A stretch of 64,000 nucleotides of DNA from Luteimonas marina. GTDB taxonomy: Bacteria; Pseudomonadota; Gammaproteobacteria; Xanthomonadales; Xanthomonadaceae. Both the position numbers and the translations under genes were made by a program. Under the pieces are notes generated by a model that had not been told where the DNA came from, did no database searches, and was given only the letters and a program-made list of their open reading frames with translations. The DNA lies in the NCBI RefSeq assembly GCF_007859325.1, contig NZ_VOHK01000008.1, positions 1 to 64,000 on the forward strand. Direction: 5' to 3'. Shown in pieces: positions 39,263-48,775 of the stretch. How positions within the stretch are numbered: the first letter of the stretch is position 1; each line of letters starts with the position of its first letter.

Positions 39263-40159
39263 TTACGGCACGGACTTCAGTGCTGCGAGCACCGCGGGCT
39301 TGAGCGCGCGCAGCGTGTCCTCATTGCCCCGGTCGGCCTCGACGTAGACGGCGTTGAGGAACGACACCAGGTCGTGGCGGCGCGCGAGCCAGTCGCTGTC
39401 GGCATAGGCCTGCTCCGGTTCGCCGACGCGGGGCGGCAGGCCGGCGAACCAGTCCGTCCAGTCGGCGTCGGCGAGCAGGCCGCGGCGCGCGACCGCCAGC
39501 ACCGGCCGCGCCAGGCGTCCCGGTTCGCCGAAGACGTAGGCGTGCGCGGATTCGGGCACGGCCTGCGCCGCCACCGCTTCGAGGATGCGCCCGGCCTGCG
39601 CGCGGTTCAGCGCCGGGTGCAGGGCCAGCTGCATCAGCCAGTCGGCGCCGTGCGCGACGCCGTGGCGCCAGCCCTCGCGATCGTCGAAGCCGCGGTAGTC
39701 CTGCACGGTCTCGACGTAGGCCGCGGCCCTGTCGACCATCGCCGCGCGCTCGTCCGGCGTCATCCACGGCGATACGCGATCGGTGCGCGCGACCTCCGAC
39801 AGCACCAGCGCAGCGAACGGCCGCGCGAAGCCCTCCCCTTCGCCGCCGTCGACGATCGCGTACAGGCGCCTGCGCAGGGTGCGCAATGCTTCGCGATCGA
39901 GTTGCCCGGCCCGCATCCAGTGCGCCAGCCCCTCGTAGGCGATGCCGTCGCGCAGCGCCGGGTCGGGATCGGCGAGGCAGTCGACCAGGCCTTCGGCGAT
40001 CCTCATGCGCGCGGCGGCATCGTCCACAGCGAACTGCTGCGTCTTCAGCGCCTGCAGCGCCTCGCGCGACGTGCCTTCGGTCAGGCAGGCAGCGTGCAGG
40101 ACCGGCGCGCACGACCAGGCGCCGGCGAGGAGGAAGAGCAGAAGTAGTTTTCGCGTCAT
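39263..40159 (-). CDS. DUF2785 protein, exported
   Basis: A 298-residue protein with a signal peptide (residues 1-23, ending LHAAC). The rest is helical and fits DUF2785: DPALRDGIAYEGLAHWM, FARPFAALVLSEVARTDR, VQDYRGFDDREGWRHGVAHGADW and RHDLVSFLNAVY. The ALRDGIA and WRHGVAHGADWL motifs suggest a HEAT-like scaffold with a conserved HG...H centre, but no reaction is known. The ATG at 40159 starts the signal peptide; the frame continues upstream through repeat DNA. It converges with the DUF2867 gene. Confidence 0.75.
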   Translation of the reverse strand: MTRKLLLLFLLAGAWSCAPVLHAACLTEGTSREALQALKTQQFAVDDAAARMRIAEGLVDCLADPDPALRDGIAYEGLAHWMRAGQLDREALRTLRRRLYAIVDGGEGEGFARPFAALVLSEVARTDRVSPWMTPDERAAMVDRAAAYVETVQDYRGFDDREGWRHGVAHGADWLMQLALHPALNRAQAGRILEAVAAQAVPESAHAYVFGEPGRLARPVLAVARRGLLADADWTDWFAGLPPRVGEPEQAYADSDWLARRHDLVSFLNAVYVEADRGNEDTLRALKPAVLAALKSVP

Positions 40160-40217
40160 TTCATCGATCCCGTTGCGTGCGACGCCGATTGAAGACCCAT
40201 CGACGAAGACTCGACCC

Positions 40218-40302
40218 GTCATCCCCGCGAAGGCGGGGACCCAGCGTCTTTGCTTTTTTCGATCGCCCGAAGACGCTGGATCCCCGCCTCCGCGGGGATG
40301 AC
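40218..40302. repeat. REP-type inverted hairpin pair (copy 6, CCCCGC stem)
   Basis: A convergent pair with the stem CCCCGC/GCGGGG and loops GAAG (left, 40218-40243) and, on the inverted copy (40277-40302), GGAG. The GTCAT and ATCCA flanks are kept or nearly so. It lies between the DUF2785 and DUF4349 genes. Confidence 0.85.
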
Positions 40303-40350
40303 GGCTCCGGATTTCGTTGCGGGCACACATCTCCGACCCCGCAACAGGTC

Positions 40351-41157
40351 CTAGCCCCTGCGCCGCCGCCAGCGGCGGATCACCGCAACCAGGACCCAGA
40401 CCACCAGCACCACCGGCAGCAGGAAGGCCACCGCGCGGATCGTCCAGGCCACGCCCGAGGCCAGCGTCGCGCCCGAGTCGCGGATCGCCAGCCAGACCTC
40501 GCTGCGGCTCGCCTGCGACGAGGTCGGGCGGAAATCGATCGTCAGCAGCTGGGTGTCGATGCGGCGGCGATGCTGCGCGCCTTCCTGCTCGGCGGCCTCG
40601 ATCTGCGCCTCGGTTTCGGCAAGCTGCCTGGACAGCGCGATCATGTCGGCGACGGAGAGATCGCGCCGCGACTGGAACTCCTGCAGGCGCTCGCGCTCCT
40701 TGCGCAGGCGCTGCTGCGCGAGGCTGTTGTCGCGCACCACGACGGCGAGATCCTCGGCGCGCGTGCTGCGGCTGCCGAGCTCGGCGTCGGCGCTGGCCAG
40801 CGCGATCATCGGCTCCACGCCCGCCGGCGCGAGCCGCATGCCCAGCCTCGCGGACGGCTGGTCGCCGCCCTCCTGCCAGACATTGAGCACCACGCAGTCG
40901 CCGAACTTCGCGTCGTTGCAGGCGTCCTGCGCCTGCTGCAGCCGCGCGGCGATCGCGTCGCCCGCGAGCGTGACCGTCGCATTGTGCTCGTAGGCGAGGA
41001 ACGAAGCATCGCGCGCAACGTTCGCGCCGACGTCCGCAGCCGGCGCCGGCGCGGCGCCTCCGTAGGCCAGGCTCTCGGCCTGGCCCGACTTTTCGCTGCA
41101 GGCCGCGGCCAGCAGCGCGAAGCCGCAGGCCAGCAAAATCCGCGATCGCTGCTTCAT
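40351..41157 (-). CDS. DUF4349 lipoprotein
   Basis: A 268-residue predicted lipoprotein: the signal peptide ends in LLAAAC (Cys20). The middle region has a beta-rich part with two cysteines (CNDAKFGDC) followed by a long coiled coil (about 140-195, QQRLRKERERLQEFQSRRD, LAETEAQIEAAEQEG). A transmembrane segment close to the C-terminus (about 240-260) ends in RRWRRRRG. This order is that of DUF4349 proteins, whose function is unknown. The ATG at 41157 begins the signal peptide. It may be co-transcribed with the GFA protein upstream. Confidence 0.78.
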   Translation of the reverse strand: MKQRSRILLACGFALLAAACSEKSGQAESLAYGGAAPAPAADVGANVARDASFLAYEHNATVTLAGDAIAARLQQAQDACNDAKFGDCVVLNVWQEGGDQPSARLGMRLAPAGVEPMIALASADAELGSRSTRAEDLAVVVRDNSLAQQRLRKERERLQEFQSRRDLSVADMIALSRQLAETEAQIEAAEQEGAQHRRRIDTQLLTIDFRPTSSQASRSEVWLAIRDSGATLASGVAWTIRAVAFLLPVVLVVWVLVAVIRRWRRRRG

Positions 41158-41233
41158 CCCGCCACTCCGGTTCGCGCGCCGTCCGCGCAGGCGACACAAC
41201 GCCCGGACGCGCCGCATGGGGTCGTTGCCGGCT

Positions 41234-41584
41234 TCAATAGCTCGCGCCGTCGAACGCGGTGACCTTCAGCATCGACAGGTCGACCGCGGGCAGGCAGCGC
41301 ACGTTGACCATCGTCATCACCGAGCCGTCCTGCCTCTTGCCCTCGCTGAAGGGCGAGACGCCGCAGTCGGGGCAGAAGCGGTGGTCGATGGCCTTGCGGT
41401 TGAAGCGATAGGTGCCCAGGTCGGATTCCGGCGTCTTCAGCGTCAGCGCCGAACGCGGGAAGGCCGCAAGCAGCGCGCCGCGCCGGCGGCACAGCGAGCA
41501 GTTGCAGTCGATCACCTCGCTGATGTCGCCTTCGACCTCGAATGCGATCCGGCCGCAGTGGCAGCTGCCTTCGTACTTCGCCAT
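41234..41584 (-). CDS. GFA-family zinc protein
   Basis: A 116-residue protein of the glutathione-dependent formaldehyde-activating (GFA) family. The zinc ligands are clear: CHCG at the N-terminus, CNCSLC in the middle and CPDCG near the C-terminus. The original formaldehyde function of the family has been questioned, and many members have no known substrate. The ATG at 41584 is preceded by GGAGGATCG. It is the last gene before the membrane-protein block and lies 29 bp from it on the same strand. Confidence 0.87.
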   Translation of the reverse strand: MAKYEGSCHCGRIAFEVEGDISEVIDCNCSLCRRRGALLAAFPRSALTLKTPESDLGTYRFNRKAIDHRFCPDCGVSPFSEGKRQDGSVMTMVNVRCLPAVDLSMLKVTAFDGASY

Positions 41585-41613
41585 GTCGATCCTCCCTCGT
41601 GGACGCCGTCAGG

Positions 41614-43458
41614 TTAGCGCATGCCCGGCGCGGCATCGTGCTGCACGGCGGCAGCGGCGAAGCCGACGCGCGCGCGCTCCAGCCACCAGGCGACGCCGGC
41701 CAGCAGCAGCCAGCCGAGGAACCACGGCCAGGACGGGCCGGGGCGGCGGGCCTCGCCGGCGTCGGCCTGCGCGGGCGAACGCGCCGCCAGCGCGCGCGTC
41801 GACTCGTGCAACTGCGCGAGCCGCAGCGCGGGCATGGCGTCCGCCGCGGCGACGTGGAACGGATGGACGGCATCGCCGGCAAGCAGGCGGTGCCAGCCGG
41901 CGGATTCGGGCCAGAACGCGGCGCAACGGCGATGGCCGGTCGCGGGATCCACGAGCAGCGGATGTGCGCGCCCGTCGGGCGATTCGACGACGGCATCGCC
42001 GGCCAGTCCGCAGATCGCCGTGCGCTCGCCCGCCCGCGCATCGGATGCGATGTCGGGCGGCGCAGACCGGCGCGCGCGAGACAGCTCCGCGATCACGGGC
42101 TGCCACAGGTCGGCGTACAGGTCGCGGCGGCCGTGCAGGGCGAGCTGGAAGGTATCGACCGGTGTCCACAGCCCGATCCTGCCCTCGCCCTCCGCGCGCC
42201 AGGCGCCATGCGTGGCATCGCCGGCCACCAGCGCAATCGCGCCGGGACCGGAGATGCGCCATGCGCGCCGCGACAGCGCCGGCACCGCGGCGTCGGCCAG
42301 CGCCGGATCGAACGGCGCGTCCTCGCTGCCCGCGCCGCTGCGCGCGCGCAGCGCCGCCTCGTCGCGCAGTCGCGGCATCGCCGGCTGCCACGGCTGCAGT
42401 GCGGTACCGCCCTCGATCGCGAAGCCTTCGCCGCGCAGCGCCCGCAGCGCGCCGGCCGGCAGCGGCGTGTCGGCGCGCACCAGCAGTCCCATGCCCGCGC
42501 GGACCGCATCGAGCACGCGCGCACGACCGCCATCGCCGAGGTCCGTCCATGCGCGCGCATCGGCGATCAGCAGGTCCGTCCGCGCCAGCACTTCGGTGGT
42601 CGGCGCGGCATCGCCGAGCCGCATCCCGCCGCCCAGGCTGACCCGCGCCTGCAGCGGCAGGCCGGCATCCTCGATCCAGCGCCGCAGCTGTCGCGTTTCC
42701 GGATTCGGCGCGCCGGCGAGCAGCAGCACCCGCGGCGCGGGCGCTTCCTCGATCCACAGCGGCAGGTCGACCTCGTCCACCTGCGCGCCCTCGCCGTCGC
42801 GGATCCGCAGCCGGAACGCCGCCGGCCCGGCCGCGAACGCGAGCGCCTGCAGGGAGAAGCCGCCCTCGTCGTCGAGCGACACGACATCGATCCGGCGCCC
42901 TGCGGGATCGAGCAGTTCGACGCGGCCGCCGCCGACGCCCGCGACATTGCCCGCGATCGCGACCGCATCGCCCTGCCCCGGCCGGCGTGGCGTATCCAGC
43001 CGCACCAGCCCGCGCGGCGGCTCGGGCGCCACGTACTCGACCGCGACGCGTTCCGCCGCATCGCGATCGCGCGCGACCAGCCCGGCGCCGAGCACGCGGA
43101 TGTGCGTGGTGCCGGGATGACGGCGCAGGGCCGTGCCCAGGTCCGGCACGCGTTCGACGCCGGCCACGCGCGGTGCTTCCGGCAGCGCAAGCACGACGTC
43201 GCCCTGCGCACCGGCGGACTGCGATGGCGGGGCCGCGCCTTCGGTCAGCACGGTCATCACACCGGCGCGCACCGGCTGCGGCGGGGGAAACAGGGTGAGG
43301 TACAGCGTGCCCGCCAGCAGCGGCTGCAGCAGCACCAGTGCGAGCGTGCGCCATGCGCGCGGCCTGCGCGGGTCACGGCGCGCGGCCAGCAGCACGCGCA
43401 CGCCGGCCACGAGCGCGGCGAGCGCAAGGACGATCGCGACGATGGCCTGTGCGTTCAT
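41614..43458 (-). CDS. Large membrane protein with amidotransferase-like core, unknown role
   Basis: A 614-residue protein with two N-terminal hydrophobic segments (about 5-25, 38-58) and one near the C-terminus (about 580-598). The part between them is predicted periplasmic. It has an immunoglobulin-like region (about 150-235) and a region from about 240 (PRVLLLAGAPNPETRQLRRW, DLLIADARAW) that resembles the glutamine-amidotransferase-like fold without visible catalytic residues. It is the last gene of the overlapping MoxR-DUF58-BatA-type set (ATGA overlap with the upstream stop). No enzymatic function is claimed. Confidence 0.6.
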   Translation of the reverse strand: MNAQAIVAIVLALAALVAGVRVLLAARRDPRRPRAWRTLALVLLQPLLAGTLYLTLFPPPQPVRAGVMTVLTEGAAPPSQSAGAQGDVVLALPEAPRVAGVERVPDLGTALRRHPGTTHIRVLGAGLVARDRDAAERVAVEYVAPEPPRGLVRLDTPRRPGQGDAVAIAGNVAGVGGGRVELLDPAGRRIDVVSLDDEGGFSLQALAFAAGPAAFRLRIRDGEGAQVDEVDLPLWIEEAPAPRVLLLAGAPNPETRQLRRWIEDAGLPLQARVSLGGGMRLGDAAPTTEVLARTDLLIADARAWTDLGDGGRARVLDAVRAGMGLLVRADTPLPAGALRALRGEGFAIEGGTALQPWQPAMPRLRDEAALRARSGAGSEDAPFDPALADAAVPALSRRAWRISGPGAIALVAGDATHGAWRAEGEGRIGLWTPVDTFQLALHGRRDLYADLWQPVIAELSRARRSAPPDIASDARAGERTAICGLAGDAVVESPDGRAHPLLVDPATGHRRCAAFWPESAGWHRLLAGDAVHPFHVAAADAMPALRLAQLHESTRALAARSPAQADAGEARRPGPSWPWFLGWLLLAGVAWWLERARVGFAAAAVQHDAAPGMR

Positions 43459-45653
43459 GGCGCCGGCTCCGGCCGCAGCCGTTCGAGATAGCGTCGGCCG
43501 ACCGCGCCGGCGGCGTCGCGCCGCGCCGAAACACCCGCCGGCCGCTGCATCGCGCCCCACAGCAGCGCGCGCAGCGCGGCGCGGCACTCGGCGCAGGCCG
43601 GATCGGTGCGCACCTCGTCGATGCGCGCGACCAGCGACAGCGGGTCGTCGATGCGTTGCGGATTCGCGTCGATCCAGCGCTGCAGCGCGTCGAGCGCCGG
43701 GGCTGTCGCATCGGCGGAGGCCAGCGCCTGCCAGGCGGCGTCCAGCGCGTCGTCGCCGGCCGGCGCCGGTCCGCGCGGCAGCGCGCGGCCGGCGATGCCG
43801 TCGCGCCTGCCGGTCATCCGGCGCGTCTCGTCGATCGGCGGCAGCTGGGTGCCGACGCGCGCCAGGTAGATGCGCTCGGCCTGCTGTACCTGCTTGATCA
43901 GTGCCAGCGCGCGATGGGCGTAGGGCAGCGCCTGCTCCGGCGCCGCCATCCGCAGGTGCAGCTCCGACTGCCACATCTCGCGCAGCGCGCCGCGCAGGGT
44001 TTCCTTCGTCTCCGGATCCAGCAGCGTCGCGGCTTCGGGAATGTCGTGGGTATGGCCGAAGGTTTCGAGGATGTCGTCGGCGACGCCGAAGCCGGCGGGG
44101 GCGTCCGCAGGCGCGGGATCGTGTCCGTGGCCGTCGTGCCCGGCCGCAGGCGCTGGTCCGTGATCGTGCCCGTCGTTGTCCGTGTGTTCGTCATCGTCCG
44201 CATGGTCGTTCGTCGGAAGATCGCTGGTGGGCAGGTCGGCGGTCGGCGGCGCCTGCGCGCCGCCCTCGCTTTCCTCGCCGAGGAACTGGCCGTAGCGCAG
44301 GCGCAGCAGGCGCTGGTCGACGCCGATCGCGTCGGAGCGCTTTTCGAATTCGTCGGCTTCCAGCTTCGGCCTTTCCTTCAGCAGCGCCTCTGCATCGATG
44401 ATGATCTGGCGTTGGCTGCGGAAGTACGCCGGCAGCACCTGCCGCGCGAGTCCGTCCAGGCCGTCCGCGCCGAGCACCGGTTCGGCCGGCCAGCGCAGGA
44501 TCGCGCTGGCGCTGCGCACGACCTGCGGCTGCGGCGCTCGGTTGTCGCGCACCTCCAGCCGCGCGATCAGGTCCTCGCCGCGCTGCAGTCCGTAGGTCGA
44601 CGGCGCCACGCGTGCCTCGAAGCGGCGCTGGCGCGGGGAGCCGCTGCCGCGCAAGACCACGACGTGCTCGTGGAAGCGGATGTTCTCGCCGCTGCCCTCG
44701 GTGCGCGTCAACAGCAGTCGCGCGTCGGCGGCGACGCCGTGGTCGTCCTCCGCCTCGAAGACCAGCCGCCAGTCGCGCTGGTTCGGCGCCAGCAGGGTCA
44801 GCGTCTGCTCCGGCGACAGCAGCCGCACGCGCGGCGCCTGGTCGGGAATCGCGTCGAGTCGGTGCAGCGGCGAGGCGGCCTCCTGCCCTTCAGGCACGAC
44901 GCGGTACAGCATGGACGCCTGCAGCACCAAGTCCGCGGTCCAGTCCTCGCCCTCGCGCCGCAGCGCGATCCTGCGACCATCGTGGAATACGAGATCGACG
45001 CCGGTCGGCTGTGGCGCATAGCGCAGCGTCCAGCGCAGGCGAGAACCAGCGGGCGCTTTCGCGTCGAGCGCGTCGAGCGTCGTGGCGGCGATGCCGGTAT
45101 AGGCCGGGGGCTGCAGGTGCAATGAGCGCGCGACAAGGCGCGGCGGCGCATCGGACTGCGCGCCGGAAGACGGCATCGCGGCGCCCGCGGCGACGGAATC
45201 GTTGCGAACCGGCCATGCCAGTGCGGCGACGACGGCAAGCAGGGCGACGATCGTCGCCACCGCGATCGCGCGCAGCGACCAGGCAGGACGCAGGTCGGGA
45301 ACCGGACGTTCGCGCAGGCGCTGCTCCAGCCGCGCCCGCTGCAGTTGCTGCATCGGCCGCAGCGCGGCGTCGTCCGCGAACAGCAGCGCGCTGCTGTCCT
45401 CGAGATCCCCGCGGTCGGCATCGAGTCGCGCCACCAGCCAGTCGCGGTCGTGGCGTCGCCAGCGCGGCACGATTGCGAAGCCAATGGCGATCATTGCCGC
45501 GATGGCCGCCAGCAGCGCCGGCGTCGGGCCCGCCACTCGCCATGCCACGACCGCCGACGCGATCGCCAGCGGCATCGCGACCGCCAGCACGTCGAACGCT
45601 GCGCGCCAGCGCGCCTGTCGCCAGCGCAGGTGGAGCATGCCGATCCCGCTCAT
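43455..45653 (-). CDS. DUF4175-like membrane protein with His/Asp-rich insert
   Basis: A 732-residue protein with two N-terminal hydrophobic segments (about 23-45, 48-65) and a third at about 128-150; the rest is predicted periplasmic. The repeated beta modules (HLQPPAYTGI, DQAPRVRLLSP, DWRLVFEAEDDHGVAADARL, ARLEVRDNRAPQPQ) match DUF4175-type membrane proteins. A striking insert at about 495-530 is rich in Asp and His (DHADDDEHTDNDGHDHG, then GHDGHGHDP) and could bind metal. The ATG at 45653 overlaps the stop of the BatA-type gene. Role unknown; the context suggests an envelope complex with MoxR. Confidence 0.65.
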   Translation of the reverse strand: MSGIGMLHLRWRQARWRAAFDVLAVAMPLAIASAVVAWRVAGPTPALLAAIAAMIAIGFAIVPRWRRHDRDWLVARLDADRGDLEDSSALLFADDAALRPMQQLQRARLEQRLRERPVPDLRPAWSLRAIAVATIVALLAVVAALAWPVRNDSVAAGAAMPSSGAQSDAPPRLVARSLHLQPPAYTGIAATTLDALDAKAPAGSRLRWTLRYAPQPTGVDLVFHDGRRIALRREGEDWTADLVLQASMLYRVVPEGQEAASPLHRLDAIPDQAPRVRLLSPEQTLTLLAPNQRDWRLVFEAEDDHGVAADARLLLTRTEGSGENIRFHEHVVVLRGSGSPRQRRFEARVAPSTYGLQRGEDLIARLEVRDNRAPQPQVVRSASAILRWPAEPVLGADGLDGLARQVLPAYFRSQRQIIIDAEALLKERPKLEADEFEKRSDAIGVDQRLLRLRYGQFLGEESEGGAQAPPTADLPTSDLPTNDHADDDEHTDNDGHDHGPAPAAGHDGHGHDPAPADAPAGFGVADDILETFGHTHDIPEAATLLDPETKETLRGALREMWQSELHLRMAAPEQALPYAHRALALIKQVQQAERIYLARVGTQLPPIDETRRMTGRRDGIAGRALPRGPAPAGDDALDAAWQALASADATAPALDALQRWIDANPQRIDDPLSLVARIDEVRTDPACAECRAALRALLWGAMQRPAGVSARRDAAGAVGRRYLERLRPEPAP

Positions 45654-46807
45654 GCGACGCGCTCGCGCCGGCGCGACGTCGCCAGCCAGCGTTCGAGCAG
45701 GAGCAGCGCGGCGGCCAGCAGCGCCAGCCACGGCTGCAGTTCGCGCGGCGATGGCGTCCAGGCCGGCGCATCCGCACGCGGCGGGTTCGCGGCCGCCGTC
45801 GCGAGCGTCGGCGCGGGGACCGGCTGCAGCACGTCACGCAGCCGATCGGGAAACGATGCATCCAGCAGCTGCGGAATTACCTGCGGCTGCAGCGGCCGCG
45901 CGAACCTGAGCAGTCGCCCCTGGCCGCGGCCCGTCGCCAGCAGCAGCGGCTGGCCGGCCTCGTCGCGCCAGACCGTCGCCGCAATGTCCGCCATCGGCTC
46001 TGCTGCGTCCGACGCGAGCAGCACCTGTCCGCCCTGCTCCATCCACTGCACCACTTCGGCAGGCAGCGCATCCGTGCGCAGCCACGCCAGCGTCGCAGTC
46101 GTCGGCGGCAACGGCCCGTCGCCCGCCTCCGCCACGGCCACGCGCGCATCCGTCGCGGCTTCATCCCAGGCCAATGCCGCGGCACGGAGATAGCGCACGG
46201 CGTCGCGATGCACCTCGTCGTTCCGAATCTGCAGTTCCGGAACGGAATCCTCGACCTCGGGCACGGGATCGACGCCCGCCACGACGCGCCATTGCACCTC
46301 GCGCGACAGGCGCGGCCACTGCGCATCCATGCCGGCCAGTCGCTCCGGCACCAGCACGGTCAGCACGACTGCCGGCGGCAGCTGCGCGTCGAGTTCGCGC
46401 AGCAGGCTCGCTGCCGGCAGCGGTCCGTCCGGCGGCGCGGTCTCGATCGCGGGAAAGCCCGGCGCCAGCCAGCGCCATTCACCCGCATCGCCCTCGTCGC
46501 GCATCTCCGCGACGGCCTGCGCAGCGCCGGGCGCGACCACTGTCCACGGCGTCGCGGATTCGGCGCCGGTCAGCACCGGCCTCGCCAGCCACAGCGCCAG
46601 CAGCGCCAGCAGCAGCAGTCGCAACAACAGCAGCGGCCATTCGTCGAAGCGGATGCGGCGGTCCGGTTTGGGATTCGCACGCAGCCAGCGCAGCGCCGCG
46701 AACGCGATCGGACGCTGCTGCAGGCGGCGCGCGAGATGGATCAGCAGTGGCAAGGCCAGCGCCGCCAGGGCGGTGAGCGCGGCCGGGAGCAGCAGGGCGA
46801 CGCTCAC
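45650..46807 (-). CDS. BatA N-terminal-type membrane protein
   Basis: A 385-residue protein. The N-terminus (ALLLPAALTALAALALPLLIHL, then RIRFDEWPLLLLRLLLLALLALWLARP) is the double-helix BatA/aerotolerance signature. A periplasmic region with a type-1-amidotransferase-like look follows, and the protein ends in a further hydrophobic segment (about 355-375). The von Willebrand domain usual in BatA is not visible. The start codon is GTG at 46807, overlapping the DUF58 stop (GTGA). Four genes in a row are joined by such overlaps, which implies one co-translated unit. Confidence 0.75.
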   Translation of the reverse strand: MSVALLLPAALTALAALALPLLIHLARRLQQRPIAFAALRWLRANPKPDRRIRFDEWPLLLLRLLLLALLALWLARPVLTGAESATPWTVVAPGAAQAVAEMRDEGDAGEWRWLAPGFPAIETAPPDGPLPAASLLRELDAQLPPAVVLTVLVPERLAGMDAQWPRLSREVQWRVVAGVDPVPEVEDSVPELQIRNDEVHRDAVRYLRAAALAWDEAATDARVAVAEAGDGPLPPTTATLAWLRTDALPAEVVQWMEQGGQVLLASDAAEPMADIAATVWRDEAGQPLLLATGRGQGRLLRFARPLQPQVIPQLLDASFPDRLRDVLQPVPAPTLATAAANPPRADAPAWTPSPRELQPWLALLAAALLLLERWLATSRRRERVA

Positions 46808-47700
46808 GCGCCCGCCGTCCCCGGCACGTCGGCGAACAGCGCCCGCAGCGGCGCGATCAGCGGTTCGTCGAGCGCGCAGGTCGCGTGGCGGATGCCCGCG
46901 CCGTCGAATCGTGCCCGCAGCGCCTGCTGCGCCTGTCCGAAGCGCACGAGGAAGCCGGCGCGCAGGCTGGCGCCGTCGCCGGGCAGTTCATCGCCGGTCT
47001 CGGGATCGACGAAGCGTCGCCCGCCGCGGAACGGGAAGTCGCGTTCGCCGACCGTCAGCAGCTGGATCGCCAGCACCTCGCGCCGCGCGGCGGCGAGGCG
47101 CGTCGCCAGCGTGATCGCGGGCTCGTCGAAGAAATCGCCGATCATGACGACGAGATCGTCGGCGGCGATGCGGCCCCACAGCGGCAGCACGCCCGCTTCA
47201 TCGGGGAACCTGCCGACCGCCGACAGCCCGTGCAGTTCGAGCAGCAGGCGGTCGCGCTGGCGCTGGCCGCCGGCGACGGGCAACAGGTGCGGCGCCTCGG
47301 CGCGCAGTGCGGCGAAGCCGACGCGATCGCCCTGGCCCAGCGCGACTTCGGCGATGCACGTCGCCAGTGCCTTGCCCGCGGCAAGCCGCGTCCAGTCCAG
47401 CCGCGCCTCGTCCGCCTGCGCCATCGACGCGCTGGCGTCGAGCAGGATCCACACCGCGAGCGGGCTGTCGCGCTCGGCCTCGCGCACGAAGAAGCGGTCG
47501 CTGCGCGCATACAGCTTCCAGTCGATGCGGCGCGGCTCGTCGCCCGGCTCGTAGCCGCGATACTGCGAGAACTCCAGCCCGGTGCCCTTGTCGCGACTGC
47601 GGTGCAGCCCGCCGCCGCGCAACGCACTCGCGCGACGCGAGGCGATGCGCAGCCCGCGCAGCTGCGCGCGCAGTTCCGGCGGCACCGGATCGAAGGACAT
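46804..47700 (-). CDS. DUF58 protein with VWA-type fold
   Basis: A 298-residue cytoplasmic protein of the DUF58 family, regular partner of MoxR ATPases. The diagnostic N-terminal block is GTGLEFSQYRGYEPGDEPRRIDWKLYARS. The VWA-like domain has a complete metal-ion-dependent adhesion motif DASAS (in LLDASASM), with DDLVVMIGDFFDE later. The ATG at 47700 is chosen because it gives the conserved N-terminus; longer extensions run into the moxR gene. It lies 13 bp after moxR. Confidence 0.88.
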   Translation of the reverse strand: MSFDPVPPELRAQLRGLRIASRRASALRGGGLHRSRDKGTGLEFSQYRGYEPGDEPRRIDWKLYARSDRFFVREAERDSPLAVWILLDASASMAQADEARLDWTRLAAGKALATCIAEVALGQGDRVGFAALRAEAPHLLPVAGGQRQRDRLLLELHGLSAVGRFPDEAGVLPLWGRIAADDLVVMIGDFFDEPAITLATRLAAARREVLAIQLLTVGERDFPFRGGRRFVDPETGDELPGDGASLRAGFLVRFGQAQQALRARFDGAGIRHATCALDEPLIAPLRALFADVPGTAGA

Positions 47701-47713
47701 CGCGGCGTACCGG

Positions 47714-48712
47714 TCAGGCACCGGGCGGCGGCAGTTCGCGCAGCAGCGCGGCGACCACGTCGTCCGGCCGCTTGCGTTCGGCCTCGGCGGCGAACGACAG
47801 CAGCAGGCGATGGCGCAGCACCGGCGCGGCCAGGGCGGACACGTCCTCGCGGGTCGCGGCGAGCCGCCCGTGCAGCAGCGCGCGCGCCTTCGAGGCCAGC
47901 ACCAGCGACTGCCCCGCACGCGGGCCGGCGCCCCACTTCACGTAGTCGCGCACGACCTGCGGCGCGCCGTCGCCGGGACGAGTGGCGCGCACCAGCCGCG
48001 TGATCCAGGCCAGCAATTCGTCGCCGACGTGCACCTCGCGCACCAGCGCCTGCAGCGCGAGGATCTCGTCGCCATCCATGACCTGCGGCACCTCGGCCGA
48101 CCGGCCCGAGGTGGTCTGCGCGATGATCGCGCGCTCCTCGTCCTCGCCCGGGTAGTCGAGCGCGATGTGCAGCAGGAATCGGTCGAGCTGCGCCTCGGGC
48201 AGCGGGTAGGTGCCCGCCTGCTCGATCGGGTTCTGCGTCGCCAGCACGAAGAACGGCGCCGGCAGCGCGTGGGTGACCCCGGCGAAGCTGACCGTGTGCT
48301 CCTGCATCGCCTCCAGCAGCGCAGCCTGCGTCTTGGGCGGCGTGCGGTTGAGTTCGTCGGCGAGCAGCAGGTTGGTGAACACCGGTCCCTGCTGGAAGCG
48401 GAAATGCCGGTGGCCGGTGCCGTGGTCCTCCTCCAGCAGTTCGGTGCCGAGCAGGTCGCTGGGCATCAGGTCGGGCGTGAACTGCACGCGCCGGAACTGC
48501 AGCGCCAGCGCCTGGCCGAGGGTGCGTACCAGCAGCGTCTTGCCGAGGCCGGGCACGCCTTCCAGCAGGCAGTGGCCGCCTGCGAGCAGGCCGGTCAGCA
48601 ACTGTTCGACGACGTCGTGCTGGCCGACGATCGCGGTGGCGATCGCCGTGCGCAGGTCGGCCAGGCGCGAGAGGCGCGACTGGATTTCGGATTCGGTGAG
48701 GGGGGGGCTCAT
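47714..48712 (-). CDS. MoxR-family AAA+ ATPase
   Basis: A 332-residue AAA+ chaperone-like ATPase. Walker A is GVPGLGKT, Walker B is LLADELNRTPPKTQAALLEAMQE, sensor 1 lies in FFVLATQNPIEQAGTYPLPEAQLDRF and sensor 2 in the C-terminal lid. MoxR proteins assemble as hexamers and work with VWA-type proteins to mature or remodel target complexes. The ATG at 48712 is preferred to an upstream in-frame start at 48802 that would be repeat-encoded. It is followed closely by DUF58. Confidence 0.92.
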   Translation of the reverse strand: MSPPLTESEIQSRLSRLADLRTAIATAIVGQHDVVEQLLTGLLAGGHCLLEGVPGLGKTLLVRTLGQALALQFRRVQFTPDLMPSDLLGTELLEEDHGTGHRHFRFQQGPVFTNLLLADELNRTPPKTQAALLEAMQEHTVSFAGVTHALPAPFFVLATQNPIEQAGTYPLPEAQLDRFLLHIALDYPGEDEERAIIAQTTSGRSAEVPQVMDGDEILALQALVREVHVGDELLAWITRLVRATRPGDGAPQVVRDYVKWGAGPRAGQSLVLASKARALLHGRLAATREDVSALAAPVLRHRLLLSFAAEAERKRPDDVVAALLRELPPPGA

Positions 48713-48775
48713 GGGGTGATCCTGGTCTGGCACGGCTGTTCGGAAGGCAAGCGGCGACGGCGCGCCGGAGACACC

